In this document: positions 24,170 to 35,171 of the stretch, piece after piece
Layout of the letters: each line of letters begins with the position of its first letter
Position numbering within the stretch: position 1 is the first letter of the stretch
Source: Sulfurimonas sp.
Lineage (GTDB): Bacteria > Campylobacterota > Campylobacteria > Campylobacterales > Sulfurimonadaceae
Direction: 5' to 3'
Length of the DNA stretch: 64,000 bases
NCBI GenBank assembly: GCA_021732045.1
Contig: JAKFWK010000002.1
Location: 434,001 to 498,000, forward strand
Position numbers and translations under genes: made by a program
The notes under the pieces: generated by a model
Told to the model about the DNA's origin: nothing
What the model saw: the letters and a program-made list of their open reading frames with translations, nothing else
Database searches by the model: none

Positions 24170-24597
24170 CTTGTTTTCCTCGCTTTAATGTTATTTATTT
24201 TAATCAATTTAGAAGATTCTCTCTCACATAAACCGTTTATATCTTCTATAATTATATCGGATTTAGTTTCACAAAAATCTCTACTAAAGCTCTCGCTACT
24301 TTTGTTTGCAGAAGTTGAATAGCACCATGATAGCTTTCTTACAATCTGTGAACTCTGCTTAAGTGCCGAAATCCTAAATGCTCTATTTTTTACAATAAAT
24401 GTTGTTTTTTTAGCATAACGGATAGCTCGTCTTTTGCTTACTGGAACTCTGTTTCCAGTTTCAACAAAACTTTTAAAACTACTATAAACTTTTATAAATG
24501 GTTTTGTGTTTGAGCGAGATTTTATCTCATAAAGTTTTTGTGAACTTTGAGATAAAAAACCGACAGTAGTATCGGTTTGAATGAGTATGGTGGGCAT
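24166..24597 (-). CDS. Short YrdC/TsaC/Sua5-like protein
   Basis: This 143-residue protein has the family marks of threonylcarbamoyl-AMP synthases: an initial TDTTVGFLS (compare PTDTVYGL), KSRSNTKPF (the KxR and KP residues that bind ATP), and STSANKSSESFS (the SAN motif). It is shorter than typical TsaC (about 180-190 residues), and the middle section is reduced. It may be the functional t6A37 tRNA modification enzyme of this group, as in other Campylobacterota with short versions, or a paralogue. It begins 2 nt after the carB stop, so it is in the carB transcript. Confidence 0.72.
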   Translation of the reverse strand: MPTILIQTDTTVGFLSQSSQKLYEIKSRSNTKPFIKVYSSFKSFVETGNRVPVSKRRAIRYAKKTTFIVKNRAFRISALKQSSQIVRKLSWCYSTSANKSSESFSRDFCETKSDIIIEDINGLCERESSKLIKINNIKARKTR

Positions 24598-24599
24598 TT

Positions 24600-27500
24600 T
24601 TAAGCTAGAAAATCTTGTAGTGCTTTAGCGTCCGACCAAGAGTCATCTTTCATCTCTTCAAGCGCTAAAATTAACGCTCTTGCTGCGCTAAGCGTTGTAA
24701 AGTATGGGATTTTTCTTTTTAGGACTTCTTGTCTAATAACAATTGCATCTTTTTTAGATGTATTGTTATCAGATGTATTTATCGCCATTGAGATAGCGTC
24801 ATTTTTCATACTATCTTCAATATTTGGACGACCTTCAGAAATTTTTAGAACTATCTCGCAAGGGATTCCAGCTTTTTCGATGATAGTTTGAGTTCCTCTT
24901 GTTGCAACTAGCTTAAAGCCATGCTTGTGAAGTCCTCTTGCAATCTCAGGAGCGTGCTCTTTATCGACATCTACAAAAGACAAAAAGCAGGTTCCCTCAG
25001 TTGCTATTTTGTTTCCAGCTGCGAGTTGAGCTTTTGCAAAACTGATACCAAAGTTAGAGCTAATTCCCATAACTTCACCAGTTGATTTCATTTCAGGTCC
25101 AAGAACCAAATCTGCACCATAGAGTTTATTGAAAGGGAAAACAGCTTCCTTAACAGATATGTAATCTTTTAAGCGAGGCTTCAATAAACCATTAACTTCT
25201 TGAACAACACTGTATTTGTCATAGTACTCTAACGAGCTTCTAAGAGTCTCACCTACCATAACACGAGTCGCAACTTTAGCAAGTGGCATACCTGTTGCCT
25301 TGCTTACAAAAGGAACAGTTCTTGATGCTCTAGGATTTACCTCAATTAGGTAAATTTCATCCTTATAAATTGCGTATTGAACATTCATGAGACCAACCAC
25401 GCCAAGTCCAAGAGCGATTACTTTTGTCTGTTGCTCAACTTTTTCAATCATCTCAGCTGAGAGATTTACAGGAGGAAGAGAGCAAGCGCTATCTCCAGAG
25501 TGGATTCCAGCTTCTTCAATATGTTGCATAACTGAGCCAATGTAAACATCTGTACCATCGCAAATAGCATCTACATCAAGCTCTATTGCTTGATCTAAAA
25601 ATTTGTCTATTAGAACTGGAGCGTTATTTGAAACTGAAACAGCTAAATCCATATATTGTCTTAACTCATCTTCGCTGTAAACAATTCTCATCCCACGACC
25701 GCCAAGTACGAATGATGGACGGACAAGAACAGGATAGCCCAATTTTTCTGCTATTGGATAGGATTCCTCTTTCGAGCGAGCGAGTCCATTTGCCGGTTGT
25801 TTTAGACCATGCTTAGTAACAAAATTTGAGAATTGCTCTCTGTCTTCAGCTAGATCAATAACAGCAGATGGAGTTCCTGAAATCTTAGCCCCAATTTTTG
25901 TTAGACCGTCTGCTAGTTTAAGTGGAGTTTGACCGCCAAAGTGAACTATTACACCATCTGGATTTTCTGTTTCAATTACAGCTCTTACATGTTCAAAATC
26001 AATTGGTTCAAAATATAAAACATCAGAAGTGTCATAGTCAGTTGAAACCGTTTCGGGATTACAGTTATACATGATAGTCTCGATGCCCATCTCTTTAAGA
26101 GCAAATGCTGCATGTACACAGCAGTAATCAAACTCGATACCCTGCCCGATTCTGTTTGGACCACCACCCAAAATAAGAACTTTTTTCCTATCGCTCTCTC
26201 TTTTTTGAACATTTGGTAATTTTGTGATATTTGTTGTTGAATAAAGATATGGGGTAAGCGCTTCAAACTCCGCTCCACAAGTATCAACTTCATTATATTC
26301 AGAATTTACACCAAGAGCTTTTCTTGCACTATAAACATCTTCTTCGTTTACTTTTTTACCGCTATTTTTAGTGATTAGTTGTGAGATTCTTTTGTCTGAA
26401 AAACCATCAACTTTGGCATTTCTCATAAACTCTGCATCACTTAAAATAGAGTCGTTAATCTCGCTCTCTGTTTTTAAAATTTCTTCTAATTGATACAAAA
26501 ACCATGGGTCAATCTGGCAAGTGTTAAACATATCTTCAATGCTCATACCACGACGAAAACCCTCTGCAACATATAAAACTCTGTCCGCATTTGGACGACG
26601 AATCTCATGCTTGATAAAATCAAAATCAGCATCAATTGGGTCAAATCCACAAAGACCAGTTTCAAGCGAGCACAGAGCTTTTTGGATAGACTCTTTAAAA
26701 GTTCTACCAATTGCCATAACTTCGCCAACACTTTTCATACTCGTACTTAGCGTATTTTGTGCTTCTGGGAATTTTTCAAATGTAAATCGTGGGATTTTTG
26801 TAACAACATAATCAATTACTGGCTCAAAAGATGCAGGAGTTCCTGTAATATCATTTGTAATCTCATCAAGAGTAAAGCCAACAGCTAAAAGCGTTGCAAC
26901 CTTTGCTATCGGATAACCTGTCGCTTTACTTGCAAGCGCAGACGAGCGACTAACACGAGGATTCATCTCGATTACAATCATCCTTCCGGTTTTAGGGTCA
27001 ATTGAGAACTGAACATTACTTCCACCAGTATCAACACCAATCTCTCGTAAAATATCAAAAGAAGCATTACGCATTCTTTGATACTCTTTGTCTGTTAAAG
27101 TAAGTGCAGGTGCTACCGTAATACTATCTCCGGTATGAACACCCATTGGGTCAAAATTCTCGATAGAACATACGATAATACAGTTGTCAGCTTTATCGCG
27201 GATAACTTCCATCTCGTACTCTTTCCAGCCTAAAAGAGACTCTTCGACCAATATTTCTGTAACAGGAGACTCATCAAGACCGCGAGCTGCTAGTTCTTTA
27301 AACTCATCCATATTGTATGCAACACCACTACCACCGCCAGCTAGGGTGAAAGAGGCACGGATTATTATAGGAAAACCTATCGCATCCGCAGCTTTTAACG
27401 CATCTTCCATGTTGTATGCGTACATAGAAAATGGCAAATCCATTCCGATTTTGATCATAGCTTCTTTAAATGCAGAACGATCTTCACCCTTATGGATAGC

Positions 27501-27857
27501 TTCAGGGGATGCGCCTAAAAATTCAATTCCTTTTAACATTCCTTTTTCATACATACTTGTAGCAACATTTAACGCTGTTTGTCCACCCATTGTAGGAAGA
27601 ATAGCATCGACACTCTCATCTTTTATAATCTTAGCAATTATCTCTTCTTTGATTGGTTCAATATAAGTTCTGTCAGCGAATTCTGGGTCTGTCATAATTG
27701 TTGCAGGATTTGAGTTAATGAGAACAACGCGGTAACCTAACTCTTTTAAAGTTTTAACAGCTTGCGTTCCAGAGTAGTCAAATTCACAAGCTTGACCAAT
27801 GATGATTGGACCAGATCCAATCAATAAAATAGTTTTAATATCAGTGCGTTTTGGCAT
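24600..27857 (-). CDS. carB: Carbamoyl-phosphate synthase large subunit
   Basis: This 1085-residue protein has the full CarB layout. Two ATP-grasp halves have the starts [22 protein letters not shown] and [19 protein letters not shown] (trimmed motifs), each with [10 protein letters not shown] or [10 protein letters not shown] metal-binding loops. A C-terminal MGS-like allosteric domain (about 940-1085) contains [10 protein letters not shown] and [14 protein letters not shown]. It makes carbamoyl phosphate from bicarbonate, ammonia (from glutamine via CarA) and two ATP for arginine and pyrimidine synthesis. The length is normal. carA is not in the window. It lies downstream of mreC with a 70-nt gap. 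Confidence 0.97.
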   Translation of the reverse strand: MPKRTDIKTILLIGSGPIIIGQACEFDYSGTQAVKTLKELGYRVVLINSNPATIMTDPEFADRTYIEPIKEEIIAKIIKDESVDAILPTMGGQTALNVATSMYEKGMLKGIEFLGASPEAIHKGEDRSAFKEAMIKIGMDLPFSMYAYNMEDALKAADAIGFPIIIRASFTLAGGGSGVAYNMDEFKELAARGLDESPVTEILVEESLLGWKEYEMEVIRDKADNCIIVCSIENFDPMGVHTGDSITVAPALTLTDKEYQRMRNASFDILREIGVDTGGSNVQFSIDPKTGRMIVIEMNPRVSRSSALASKATGYPIAKVATLLAVGFTLDEITNDITGTPASFEPVIDYVVTKIPRFTFEKFPEAQNTLSTSMKSVGEVMAIGRTFKESIQKALCSLETGLCGFDPIDADFDFIKHEIRRPNADRVLYVAEGFRRGMSIEDMFNTCQIDPWFLYQLEEILKTESEINDSILSDAEFMRNAKVDGFSDKRISQLITKNSGKKVNEEDVYSARKALGVNSEYNEVDTCGAEFEALTPYLYSTTNITKLPNVQKRESDRKKVLILGGGPNRIGQGIEFDYCCVHAAFALKEMGIETIMYNCNPETVSTDYDTSDVLYFEPIDFEHVRAVIETENPDGVIVHFGGQTPLKLADGLTKIGAKISGTPSAVIDLAEDREQFSNFVTKHGLKQPANGLARSKEESYPIAEKLGYPVLVRPSFVLGGRGMRIVYSEDELRQYMDLAVSVSNNAPVLIDKFLDQAIELDVDAICDGTDVYIGSVMQHIEEAGIHSGDSACSLPPVNLSAEMIEKVEQQTKVIALGLGVVGLMNVQYAIYKDEIYLIEVNPRASRTVPFVSKATGMPLAKVATRVMVGETLRSSLEYYDKYSVVQEVNGLLKPRLKDYISVKEAVFPFNKLYGADLVLGPEMKSTGEVMGISSNFGISFAKAQLAAGNKIATEGTCFLSFVDVDKEHAPEIARGLHKHGFKLVATRGTQTIIEKAGIPCEIVLKISEGRPNIEDSMKNDAISMAINTSDNNTSKKDAIVIRQEVLKRKIPYFTTLSAARALILALEEMKDDSWSDAKALQDFLA

Positions 27858-27926
27858 TTTTCACCTTTAATTTATTCATAAAAAAATCTGTTAATTATAG
27901 GCAAAAAGCACTTAATATTTGATGAG

Positions 27927-28688
27927 TTACCTAACTTTTTTGATTATATGAAAGTAGTTTGGATTGTTTGATTTGTAGTATGGTACAACTTCGGCCGTTT
28001 GAAAACCCTGAGCTTTTGTGATTGAGAGTATTGTTCCAACCTTAAGTCCACTAAAAAATATTCCATCAAGTCCAGAGGTCGTAACTAAGTCTCCTTTTTT
28101 AACTGGATACCAAGCTGGGATAAATGTTACAACTAAATTTTTAGAGTTATTTCCATGAGCAATTCCAGGTGCACTTTCATCACCCACATAAACAGAATAT
28201 GAGCTTTTTATATCACTATTTAAGATACCAAGAGCCCTTCCGCCGTCTGAGACAACTATACCAGCAACAACTTCTTTGTTGATTAATCCATATATTTTTG
28301 AAGAGTTATAATCCTTAATCTCCAACCAAACTCTATTAAAATCTCCAAATCTTTGATAAGAGATTGCTCTTACTAGCTGTACTTCTGGCTCACTTTTTAA
28401 GCGTGAGCTATTTTGTGAAAGTAGTCCATTTACTTCAGAAGCTAATTGTTGCATTAAAAGATGATTTTCTTCATATTTGCTTAATTGTTTTTTGAGTTGC
28501 AGTATCTGCTGTGCTTGAAAAAAGTGGCTATCTATTTTACTGTCAATAAATTCTACGGAGTTGTGATAGTCTATTTTTATACTATTTAGGAGTGATATGA
28601 TTGGCGATTGAATAACGCCCGTGAAGTAAAGTGCACCTACTAGAAGTGCAATAAACAGAGATAAGGAGCCTATTAGCTTCTTAGTCAT
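27927..28688 (-). CDS. mreC: Rod shape-determining protein MreC
   Basis: This 253-residue protein has a short cytoplasmic start, one transmembrane helix (LIGSLSLFIALLVGALYF), and a coiled coil (residues ~55-95, FQAQQILQLKKQL). The periplasmic beta domain contains VVAGIVVSDGGRALGI and GDLVTTSGLDGIFFSGLKVG, typical of MreC. It links cytoplasmic MreB to the peptidoglycan synthases PBP2/RodA. The ATG overlaps the mreB stop by 8 nt. No mreD follows, as is usual in Campylobacterota. Confidence 0.92.
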   Translation of the reverse strand: MTKKLIGSLSLFIALLVGALYFTGVIQSPIISLLNSIKIDYHNSVEFIDSKIDSHFFQAQQILQLKKQLSKYEENHLLMQQLASEVNGLLSQNSSRLKSEPEVQLVRAISYQRFGDFNRVWLEIKDYNSSKIYGLINKEVVAGIVVSDGGRALGILNSDIKSSYSVYVGDESAPGIAHGNNSKNLVVTFIPAWYPVKKGDLVTTSGLDGIFFSGLKVGTILSITKAQGFQTAEVVPYYKSNNPNYFHIIKKVR

Positions 28689-29718
28689 TATCGAAAAGTT
28701 CTTGTAGTAAATCTATCTCCTCTAAAGCCCTGCCTGTTCCTCTTGCAACCGCCAATAAAGGCTCATCTGCCACATAAACTGGAATTTTTACAATATCAGA
28801 AAGATATTTATCAAGCTGGCGAATCAAAGCTCCACCACCTGTTAAAATAATACCGTGATTTACAATATCGCCAGCCAAGTCAGGAGGCATCTGTTCCAAC
28901 ACATCTCTAAGGGCTTCTGCAATCTCTTTGAGAGGATCTCTCATAGCCTCTTTTGCATCTTCACTTGTAAGTTCAACTGAGCTAAGTAGTCCCTCAACTT
29001 GATCTCTTCCTGTAATAATCATCTTTAGCTCAGTTTCAAGTGTTGTAGCAGTTCCTATGTCAATCTTTATCTCCTCAGCAACTCTCTCGCCTATAAGAAG
29101 ATTGTATTTTTTTCTAACATAGTTCACTATTGATTGATCTATTTTATCACCGGCAGTACGAATTGATTTTGAAAGTACGAGTCCACCGAGAGAGACAACA
29201 CCGATTTCAGTTGTACCACCACCAATATCTACAACAAAATTTCCTTTTGGCTCTCTTATTTCAATTCCAGCTCCAATAGCCGCAGCCATCGGCTCTTCGA
29301 TTAGAAAAACTTGTCTAGCACCAGCGCTAAGAGCTGATTCGCGAACAGCTTTTCTTTCAACCTGAGTTAGTCCATAAGGAACACAAATGATGATTCTAGG
29401 ACTAATAAGACTTGTTCTTCCGTGAGCTTTTTCTATAAATTTTCTTATCATCTTCTCAGTCATATCAAAGTCAGCAATAACGCCATCGCGCATCGGGCGG
29501 ATAGCTTTGATATTTCCAGGAGTTTTGCCAACCATCTCTTTAGCTTCATGCCCAACTGCCAAAACTCTTTGTTGCCCATATCTCTCAGTCTTCACTGCTA
29601 CAACAGATGGCTCATTTATTATAATACCTCTGCCTTTTGCTATTACTATGGTGTTTGCTGTTCCTAAATCTATGGATAGATCATTTGAAAAAAGTCCTAT
29701 TAATTTACTAAATATCAT
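28681..29718 (-). CDS. mreB: Rod shape-determining protein MreB (actin homologue)
   Basis: This 345-residue protein has the actin-fold motifs: phosphate 1 DLGTANT, DIGGGTTEIG (phosphate 2), and GIILTGGGALI (adenosine). The central segment has FLIEEPMAAAIGAG. The hydrophobic membrane-targeting start (MIFSKLIGLF) suits this family. It polymerises on the membrane to guide lateral wall synthesis. The gene starts 9 nt after the clpX stop. Confidence 0.97.
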   Translation of the reverse strand: MIFSKLIGLFSNDLSIDLGTANTIVIAKGRGIIINEPSVVAVKTERYGQQRVLAVGHEAKEMVGKTPGNIKAIRPMRDGVIADFDMTEKMIRKFIEKAHGRTSLISPRIIICVPYGLTQVERKAVRESALSAGARQVFLIEEPMAAAIGAGIEIREPKGNFVVDIGGGTTEIGVVSLGGLVLSKSIRTAGDKIDQSIVNYVRKKYNLLIGERVAEEIKIDIGTATTLETELKMIITGRDQVEGLLSSVELTSEDAKEAMRDPLKEIAEALRDVLEQMPPDLAGDIVNHGIILTGGGALIRQLDKYLSDIVKIPVYVADEPLLAVARGTGRALEEIDLLQELFDND

Positions 29719-29727
29719 TATTTTGCC

Positions 29728-30972
29728 TTATACTATTTTTTTAAGTTGTTTTTTTATATACACAGGTGCCTCGCCATCATCAATCACGGCCTTTGTGATC
29801 AAGACTTCATAACCGCTATATTCCGGAAGTTCATACATAATATCTATCATATTTTCCTCTAGAATTGCGCGAAGCCCACGAGCACCAGTTTTTCGTTTGA
29901 TAGATTTTTTTGCTATAGCTTTTAGAGCATCATCTTCAAAATTTAGCTCTACTCCGTCTATTGAGAAAAGTTTCTTATACTGTTTTATTACAGAATTTTT
30001 TGGCTCAGTCAGAATGCGAACCATATCCTCTTCTGTAATCTCATTCAGCGAAGCAATAATAGGAAGTCTTCCAACTAGCTCAGGAATAAGTCCATAACTA
30101 ACTAAATCATCAGGCTCAACCATAGCATAAGTTGTTTTTTGCTCATTTTTAGTTTTCTTTTCTTGGTTAAAACCTAAAACATTTTCACCCTGTTTCTTTT
30201 TTAAAATCTCATCAAGCCCATCAAATGCACCGCCACAGATAAAAAGAATTCCTGTAGTATCTATCGCAATAAAATCTTGATTTGGGTGTTTTCTCCCACC
30301 TTTTGGCGGAATATTTACGATTGAACCCTCTATAATCTTAAGAAGTGCCTGCTGAACACCCTCTCCTGATACATCGCGAGTAATAGAACGATTTTCGCTC
30401 ATACGAGAAATTTTATCAATCTCATCAATAAACACTATCCCTTTTTGAGCTTTATCTACATCCCCATCAGCCGCTTGAAGAAGCTTGGTTAAAATATTTT
30501 CAACATCTTCTCCAACATAACCAGCTTCGGTAAGACTTGTGGCATCTGCAATTGCTATTGGTACATTTAAAACTCTAGCAATAGTTTGAGCCATAAGAGT
30601 TTTTCCGCTTCCAGTAGGTCCTATAAGGAGCACATTTGACTTTGCAATCTCTGTCTCATTATCACTTAAATTATCTGCTCTAAATATTCTTTTATAGTGG
30701 TTATAAACAGCAACACTTACGAGTTTTCTAGCTCTCTCTTGTCCAATTACATAGTCACTTAAAAACTCATTCAGCTCTTTTGGAGTCATAAGTTTTGTCA
30801 CTGCATCAACAAGTTTATTTTTTTTTGAACCTAGCTGCTCAACTTCATCGCCAAACATTATTTTATAAGCAGATGTAACACAATTTCTGCATATATAAAC
30901 GCCATTACCAGCAATTAGAGGATTTGCGTCACTCTCTAGCGCATCACAAAAACTACAAGATCTACTAATCAT
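29728..30972 (-). CDS. clpX: ATP-dependent Clp protease ATP-binding subunit ClpX
   Basis: This 414-residue protein has an N-terminal zinc finger (C6, C9, C28, C31), Walker A in GPTGSGKTL, the pore loop GYVG, Walker B in IVFIDEIDK, and the sensor-2 segment [11 protein letters not shown]. The ClpP-docking loop is the expected IGF-type region near the middle (GENVLGF-like stretch). It unfolds substrates for ClpP. The ATG overlaps the lpxA stop by 4 nt. The order lpxA-clpX-mreB is conserved in Campylobacter. Confidence 0.97.
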   Translation of the reverse strand: MISRSCSFCDALESDANPLIAGNGVYICRNCVTSAYKIMFGDEVEQLGSKKNKLVDAVTKLMTPKELNEFLSDYVIGQERARKLVSVAVYNHYKRIFRADNLSDNETEIAKSNVLLIGPTGSGKTLMAQTIARVLNVPIAIADATSLTEAGYVGEDVENILTKLLQAADGDVDKAQKGIVFIDEIDKISRMSENRSITRDVSGEGVQQALLKIIEGSIVNIPPKGGRKHPNQDFIAIDTTGILFICGGAFDGLDEILKKKQGENVLGFNQEKKTKNEQKTTYAMVEPDDLVSYGLIPELVGRLPIIASLNEITEEDMVRILTEPKNSVIKQYKKLFSIDGVELNFEDDALKAIAKKSIKRKTGARGLRAILEENMIDIMYELPEYSGYEVLITKAVIDDGEAPVYIKKQLKKIV

Positions 30973-31754
30973 ATATTTTTTCTCTCAAATGGAATTCCTC
31001 GTTTTGTTTTTAATATAAAATTACAAAGATTATGAATATTGTAGCTGTTACTACTTTCTAAGAGTTCGTTAGCAACATCTTTTAACGCTTTTCCTGACTC
31101 AAAGAGATCTCTGTAAGCAGATTTAAGCTCATCAATTTCTTCTCTCTCCATATGTCTTCTTAGCCCAGTTAGATTTAGCCCTCTTATATATGCACGATTT
31201 CCCTCCGCCATACAAAATGGTGGTATATCTTGTGCGAGTGCGGAAGCTCCAGCTATCATCGCATAATCGCCAATATGAACAAACTGATGAATAGGAGTCA
31301 TACCTCCAATAACGGCATAATCCCCCATCTCAACATGCCCTGCAAGAGTTGCACCATTTGCAAGAACACAATGATTTCCAATAATTACATCATGACCTAT
31401 ATGAACATAACCCATAAAAAGATTATGAGAACCGATGATAGTTTTTCCACCACCACCTTTTGTTCCAGGGTTAAAAAGAGTAAACTCTCTGATTTTGTTA
31501 TTGTCACCAATAATTAGCTCTACATCTTCCCCGTCAAACTTCAAATCTTGTGGAGCCGAACCAATTACAGCATGTGAAAATATATGATTATTTTTACCTA
31601 TAGTTGTTTTTCCATAGATAAGTGAGTTTTGGTCTATTTTTGTTCCATTACCAATGGTTGTATTTGCTGAGATAAAACAATAAGCTCCAATCTCAACATC
31701 TTGCCCGATAGTTGCGCCGTTTTCTATGATAGCTAGAGGGGAAATTTTATTCAT
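30969..31754 (-). CDS. lpxA: UDP-N-acetylglucosamine acyltransferase
   Basis: This 261-residue protein has a left-handed beta helix of hexapeptide repeats ([27 protein letters not shown] and so on). The region around [10 protein letters not shown] supplies the catalytic histidine, and the C-terminus is helical. It catalyses the first step of lipid A synthesis, 3-O-acylation of UDP-GlcNAc. It lies 2 nt after fabZ, the enzyme that competes for the same hydroxyacyl-ACP, a classic pairing. Confidence 0.96.
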   Translation of the reverse strand: MNKISPLAIIENGATIGQDVEIGAYCFISANTTIGNGTKIDQNSLIYGKTTIGKNNHIFSHAVIGSAPQDLKFDGEDVELIIGDNNKIREFTLFNPGTKGGGGKTIIGSHNLFMGYVHIGHDVIIGNHCVLANGATLAGHVEMGDYAVIGGMTPIHQFVHIGDYAMIAGASALAQDIPPFCMAEGNRAYIRGLNLTGLRRHMEREEIDELKSAYRDLFESGKALKDVANELLESSNSYNIHNLCNFILKTKRGIPFERKNI

Positions 31755-31756
31755 AT

Positions 31757-32206
31757 TTATTTATCAACAATCATAGCTTTTAGCTCAGCTTGTGAAACCA
31801 AAACATCATCAACAAAGGCTTTTCCATCAAGTATCCAAATAGTGCCTTTGTTTTTAATTACGCTGATTCTGTACTCTAGTCTATCACCTGGCTTAACGGG
31901 AACACGGAATTTTGCGTTGTCTATGCTCATAAAGTAAACAACTTTTGTTGCCGCCTCTTCTTCTGTCATATCACCCATACTTTTAAATGCTAAGATACCA
32001 CCAGCTTGTGCCATACCTTCAAGTATCATAACTCCTGGATAGATTGGATGACCTGGAAAGTGACCTTGAAATACATTATCACCGATTGTTACATTTTTAA
32101 ATCCTATCAAAGACTCTTTTGGCTCAATATGAGTAACTCTATCTAAAAGTAAAAAAGGGTAACGGTGAGGAATAATTTTTTGAATTTCAACAACATCCAT
32201 AGTCAT
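31757..32206 (-). CDS. fabZ: 3-hydroxyacyl-[ACP] dehydratase FabZ
   Basis: This 149-residue hotdog-fold protein has [13 protein letters not shown] at the start and the active-site motif [20 protein letters not shown]. The catalytic histidine lies in the former part of that motif and the glutamate in LEGMAQ. It dehydrates 3-hydroxyacyl-ACP in fatty acid elongation. Two ATGs lie 6 nt apart, and the first is used here. It precedes lpxA in the same operon. Confidence 0.96.
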   Translation of the reverse strand: MTMDVVEIQKIIPHRYPFLLLDRVTHIEPKESLIGFKNVTIGDNVFQGHFPGHPIYPGVMILEGMAQAGGILAFKSMGDMTEEEAATKVVYFMSIDNAKFRVPVKPGDRLEYRISVIKNKGTIWILDGKAFVDDVLVSQAELKAMIVDK

Positions 32207-32252
32207 GGGTAGCCTTAAGTATAAATTTTTGATGATTTTAGCTAAAAAAAGA

Positions 32253-33335
32253 TTATAAAATGATTAGTTTTTCTCCACTATCTTCATATATTTTTGAATC
32301 TAGCTCTACCAATAACTTAGAGTTTAAAATATTTTTAACAACAATTATAGGTGTTAAATCATAACCAGAATCAAGCAAAATATCTCTAATTTTTGTCTCT
32401 TCATGGAAATTTGGAGGATTAAAAATAAGCTCATTTATACTCTCATAACAGCCACCACAAAGCTCGTTAAAAAAATCCAAAGTTATAAATTTTATCTCAT
32501 CTCGATTAAAATAGTGGATATTTTTAGCTTCAAAATCTACACGACCAGATGCCGTTTTTCTCGGCAGAGTTGAGTAAGATAGAGCATAAGCGGGAATCAC
32601 ATCATTTCTGTTTTCAACCACCCTAAAACTAAATTGACGGTAATTTAAAAACTTATATTTCACTATTTTATACTCAACTCCACTATCTTCAAGCTCTACT
32701 CTTTTTTTATACATCTGAATTCTCTCCTCAATTGAAGAGGGGAGAGTTTGATTTGAGATTGGTGAAAACATCTCATCCATAAGCCTATTTTGCTGCTCTC
32801 TTTGCATGGTTAACCCATAGATACATCCGCAATAATCTTGTCTGTAGAGCTGCTCCTCTTTTGTGATGCGACTCTGCTCTTGCGTCCCACCATTTGTACG
32901 ATAGTCAAAAGCAATAAACTCAACCCCATACTTTTTATAAAAAATATCACCGCTTTTTTTTAATTGCTCTTGTGATTTTAATGGGCTTACTAAAAGCGTC
33001 GTAGTTATCTTTGTCTCTCCAAGCTCAAGCGCTTTTTTGACACTTATTTCAAAACGCCTATCAAAACAGACTTCGCACCTTTTTCCTTTTTCAGGTTCGT
33101 TCTCTAATCCTTTAACTGCCTCCATCCATGCTTCAAAATCGTACTCTCCTTCAAGTAGTTCGATACCTAGTTTTTTACATGAACGCTCTACATCTAAAAG
33201 GCGCAGTTGATATTCGGAGTATGGATGGATATTTGGGTCATAAAAGAAGCCAATTAGCTTCTCATGAGGAAAATCGCGTTGGAGTTTTTCTAAGAAAAAG
33301 TGTGAGTCAACACTACAGCAGATATGTACGAGCAT
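32253..33335 (-). CDS. queH: Epoxyqueuosine reductase QueH
   Basis: This 360-residue protein carries the QueH (DUF208) signature: HICCSVDS at the start, RCEVCFDRR (about residue 86), [12 protein letters not shown], and [12 protein letters not shown]. The cysteine pairs bind the metal cluster. It reduces epoxyqueuosine to queuosine in tRNA, the role of the unrelated QueG elsewhere. A C-terminal part of about 165 residues beyond the core is also seen in long QueH proteins of this group. Its start abuts the kdsB stop. Confidence 0.88.
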   Translation of the reverse strand: MLVHICCSVDSHFFLEKLQRDFPHEKLIGFFYDPNIHPYSEYQLRLLDVERSCKKLGIELLEGEYDFEAWMEAVKGLENEPEKGKRCEVCFDRRFEISVKKALELGETKITTTLLVSPLKSQEQLKKSGDIFYKKYGVEFIAFDYRTNGGTQEQSRITKEEQLYRQDYCGCIYGLTMQREQQNRLMDEMFSPISNQTLPSSIEERIQMYKKRVELEDSGVEYKIVKYKFLNYRQFSFRVVENRNDVIPAYALSYSTLPRKTASGRVDFEAKNIHYFNRDEIKFITLDFFNELCGGCYESINELIFNPPNFHEETKIRDILLDSGYDLTPIIVVKNILNSKLLVELDSKIYEDSGEKLIIL

Positions 33336-34052
33336 CTACAAAAAAATCTCTATTGCTCGTTTTAAATCTTCTTCTGTATCTATCCCAAAGCCAGTGCTTG
33401 CGACTTTTACCATTTGAATTTTTTTTTGATGATAGATTGCACGGAGTTGCTCTAACTTTTCAATATCTTCTAACGGAGCATCTTTAAGATTACAAAATTC
33501 GCTTAGGCTTTTTTTACTAAACCCATAAATACCAATATGCCCAAAATAGCTAGCATCTCCACTTCTGTTATATGGGATTGGCGAACGAGAGAAGTATATT
33601 GCGTTATCTCTATCGTCAAGTACTACTTTTACAAGATTTGGATCTTTTGCAGACTCTTCATTTATGGAGTTGTAGCAACTTCCCATGATAAACTCCTCGC
33701 CACTTTTTTGAAGCTCTGTAAGTTTTAAAAGTAGTGAGTTTACAACCTCAGGCTCAATAAATGGCTCGTCTGCTTGAACATTTATGATAAGCTCATCATC
33801 ATGAAGATTTAAAATATTTGCACACTCATTGATGCGATCAGTTCCACTTTTGTGAGTTGTTGAAGTCAGCATAGCTTCCACACCGTGTTCTTTGCATATT
33901 GAGATTATCAACTCATTATCTGCGGCAACCACAACTCTACCTAGGTGTGCTACTCTTTTTGCAGTTCTTACAACCATTGGCAACCCGCCAATATCTGCCA
34001 ATACCTTTTGCGGAAATCTTGTTGATGCCAATCTTGCCGGAATAATTATCAT
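33336..34052 (-). CDS. kdsB: CMP-KDO synthetase
   Basis: This 238-residue nucleotidyltransferase begins MIIIPARLASTRFPQKVLADI, with the family motif PARLxSTRxPxK, followed by ADEPFIEP and YFSRSPIPYNR. It activates 3-deoxy-manno-octulosonate with CTP for lipopolysaccharide core synthesis. The length is usual. It lies directly upstream of queH and is divergent from the methyltransferase gene. Confidence 0.95.
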   Translation of the reverse strand: MIIIPARLASTRFPQKVLADIGGLPMVVRTAKRVAHLGRVVVAADNELIISICKEHGVEAMLTSTTHKSGTDRINECANILNLHDDELIINVQADEPFIEPEVVNSLLLKLTELQKSGEEFIMGSCYNSINEESAKDPNLVKVVLDDRDNAIYFSRSPIPYNRSGDASYFGHIGIYGFSKKSLSEFCNLKDAPLEDIEKLEQLRAIYHQKKIQMVKVASTGFGIDTEEDLKRAIEIFL

Positions 34053-34104
34053 TTAGTCCCTTTTTATCAGTATAATTACGAAATTATACTAAAAAAGGGT
34101 GTAG

Positions 34105-34800
34105 ATGCTTCTTTACCAACCAGATTCTGGTTACTGCTATAATAGCGACTCTATTTTTCTTTATGATTTTATAAGCTTCTTTAAGCCAAAAGGTAGAGTT
34201 TTAGATGTTGGCGCAGGGTGTGGTGTGATAGGACTTTTAGTAGCAAGAGATAATGAAAAAGTTGAGCTAGAAGCGGTTGAAAAACAGGATATTTTTGTAG
34301 AATACGCAAGAGTAAACGCAAGAGTAAACAGTATAAAGTATAAAATTCATAACAGTGATTTTTTAGAGCTAGATGAAGGGCTAAAATATGACTATATTAT
34401 CTCAAATCCGCCTTTTTATCATAATGGTGTAACTAAAAGCGAGAATAAGATGCTTTTTGCTGCGAGATACAGTATAAACTTGCCCTTAGATAAGTTTTTT
34501 AAGAAGGTCTCAAGAATCTTAAAGCCAAACTCGCATTTTATATTTTGCTATGATGCTTCGCAGTTTGGGCTGATTTGTGCTGAGCTTGAGAAAGTGAAAA
34601 TGAGAGCAGTTGATGTGCAGTTTATTCATCCAAAAAAAGATAAAGTAGCATCATTAGTTATGATACATGCAAAAAATGGTTCAAAATCGCTTATGAAAAT
34701 CTGGGAGCCATTTTTTAACTTTGAAGATAGTGATATTTCCGATAAAGCAAAAGAGATATATAAAAAAGCAAAAACACAGAGTATAAAATGTCAAATTTAA
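34105..34800 (+). CDS. N6-adenine methyltransferase, TrmN6/YfiC-like
   Basis: This 231-residue Rossmann methyltransferase has the SAM-binding motif VLDVGAGCGVIGLL near residue 35 and the adenine-N6 motif NPPFYHNG near residue 100. This is the pattern of TrmN6 (tRNA1Val A37) and PrmC-like enzymes. It starts the operon methyltransferase-YkgJ-TPR lipoprotein-trpC. The exact substrate is inferred from family resemblance. Confidence 0.8.
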   Translation: MLLYQPDSGYCYNSDSIFLYDFISFFKPKGRVLDVGAGCGVIGLLVARDNEKVELEAVEKQDIFVEYARVNARVNSIKYKIHNSDFLELDEGLKYDYIISNPPFYHNGVTKSENKMLFAARYSINLPLDKFFKKVSRILKPNSHFIFCYDASQFGLICAELEKVKMRAVDVQFIHPKKDKVASLVMIHAKNGSKSLMKIWEPFFNFEDSDISDKAKEIYKKAKTQSIKCQI

Positions 34801-35171
34801 TCAAAAAAGATGGATATAGTTACACCTTTGATGCCTCAGCTTGCTCTACTTGTCAGGCTAGATGCTGCACCGGAGAGAGTGGCTACATCTTTGTTACAAA
34901 AGAGGAGATTAAAAATATCTCAAAACTCCTTGATATGAAAAAAGATGATTTTATAAAAAAATATCTTTTTAAAGAGGGATTTAAACACTCGATAAAAGAG
35001 AGAAAAGTAGGCGAGAGCTATGAGTGCGCTTTTTACAATAGTGAGTCAAATGGCTGCAGTATCTACGAAGCCAGACCTTTGCAATGTATAACATTCCCTT
35101 TTTGGGACTATTTTAAAAATAGAGTTGATGAGTTAAAATTAGAGTGTCCAGGAGTTGTTGATGTCAAATAA
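34788..35171 (+). CDS. YkgJ-family cysteine cluster protein
   Basis: This 127-residue protein has a CxxCxxxCC cluster (ACSTCQARCC), later CAFYNSESNGCSIYEARPLQC and an FPFWD tail, the signature of the YkgJ/UPF0153 zinc- or iron-binding family. The function of the family is not established. It overlaps the preceding methyltransferase gene by 13 nt and the region before the next gene by 11 nt. Confidence 0.85.
   Translation: MSNLIKKDGYSYTFDASACSTCQARCCTGESGYIFVTKEEIKNISKLLDMKKDDFIKKYLFKEGFKHSIKERKVGESYECAFYNSESNGCSIYEARPLQCITFPFWDYFKNRVDELKLECPGVVDVK

Noticed and set aside
27184..27666. 160-codon open frame opposite carB
   Set aside because: It is fully antisense to a strongly conserved carB segment, has no ribosome site or recognisable protein, and mirrors the carB codon pattern.
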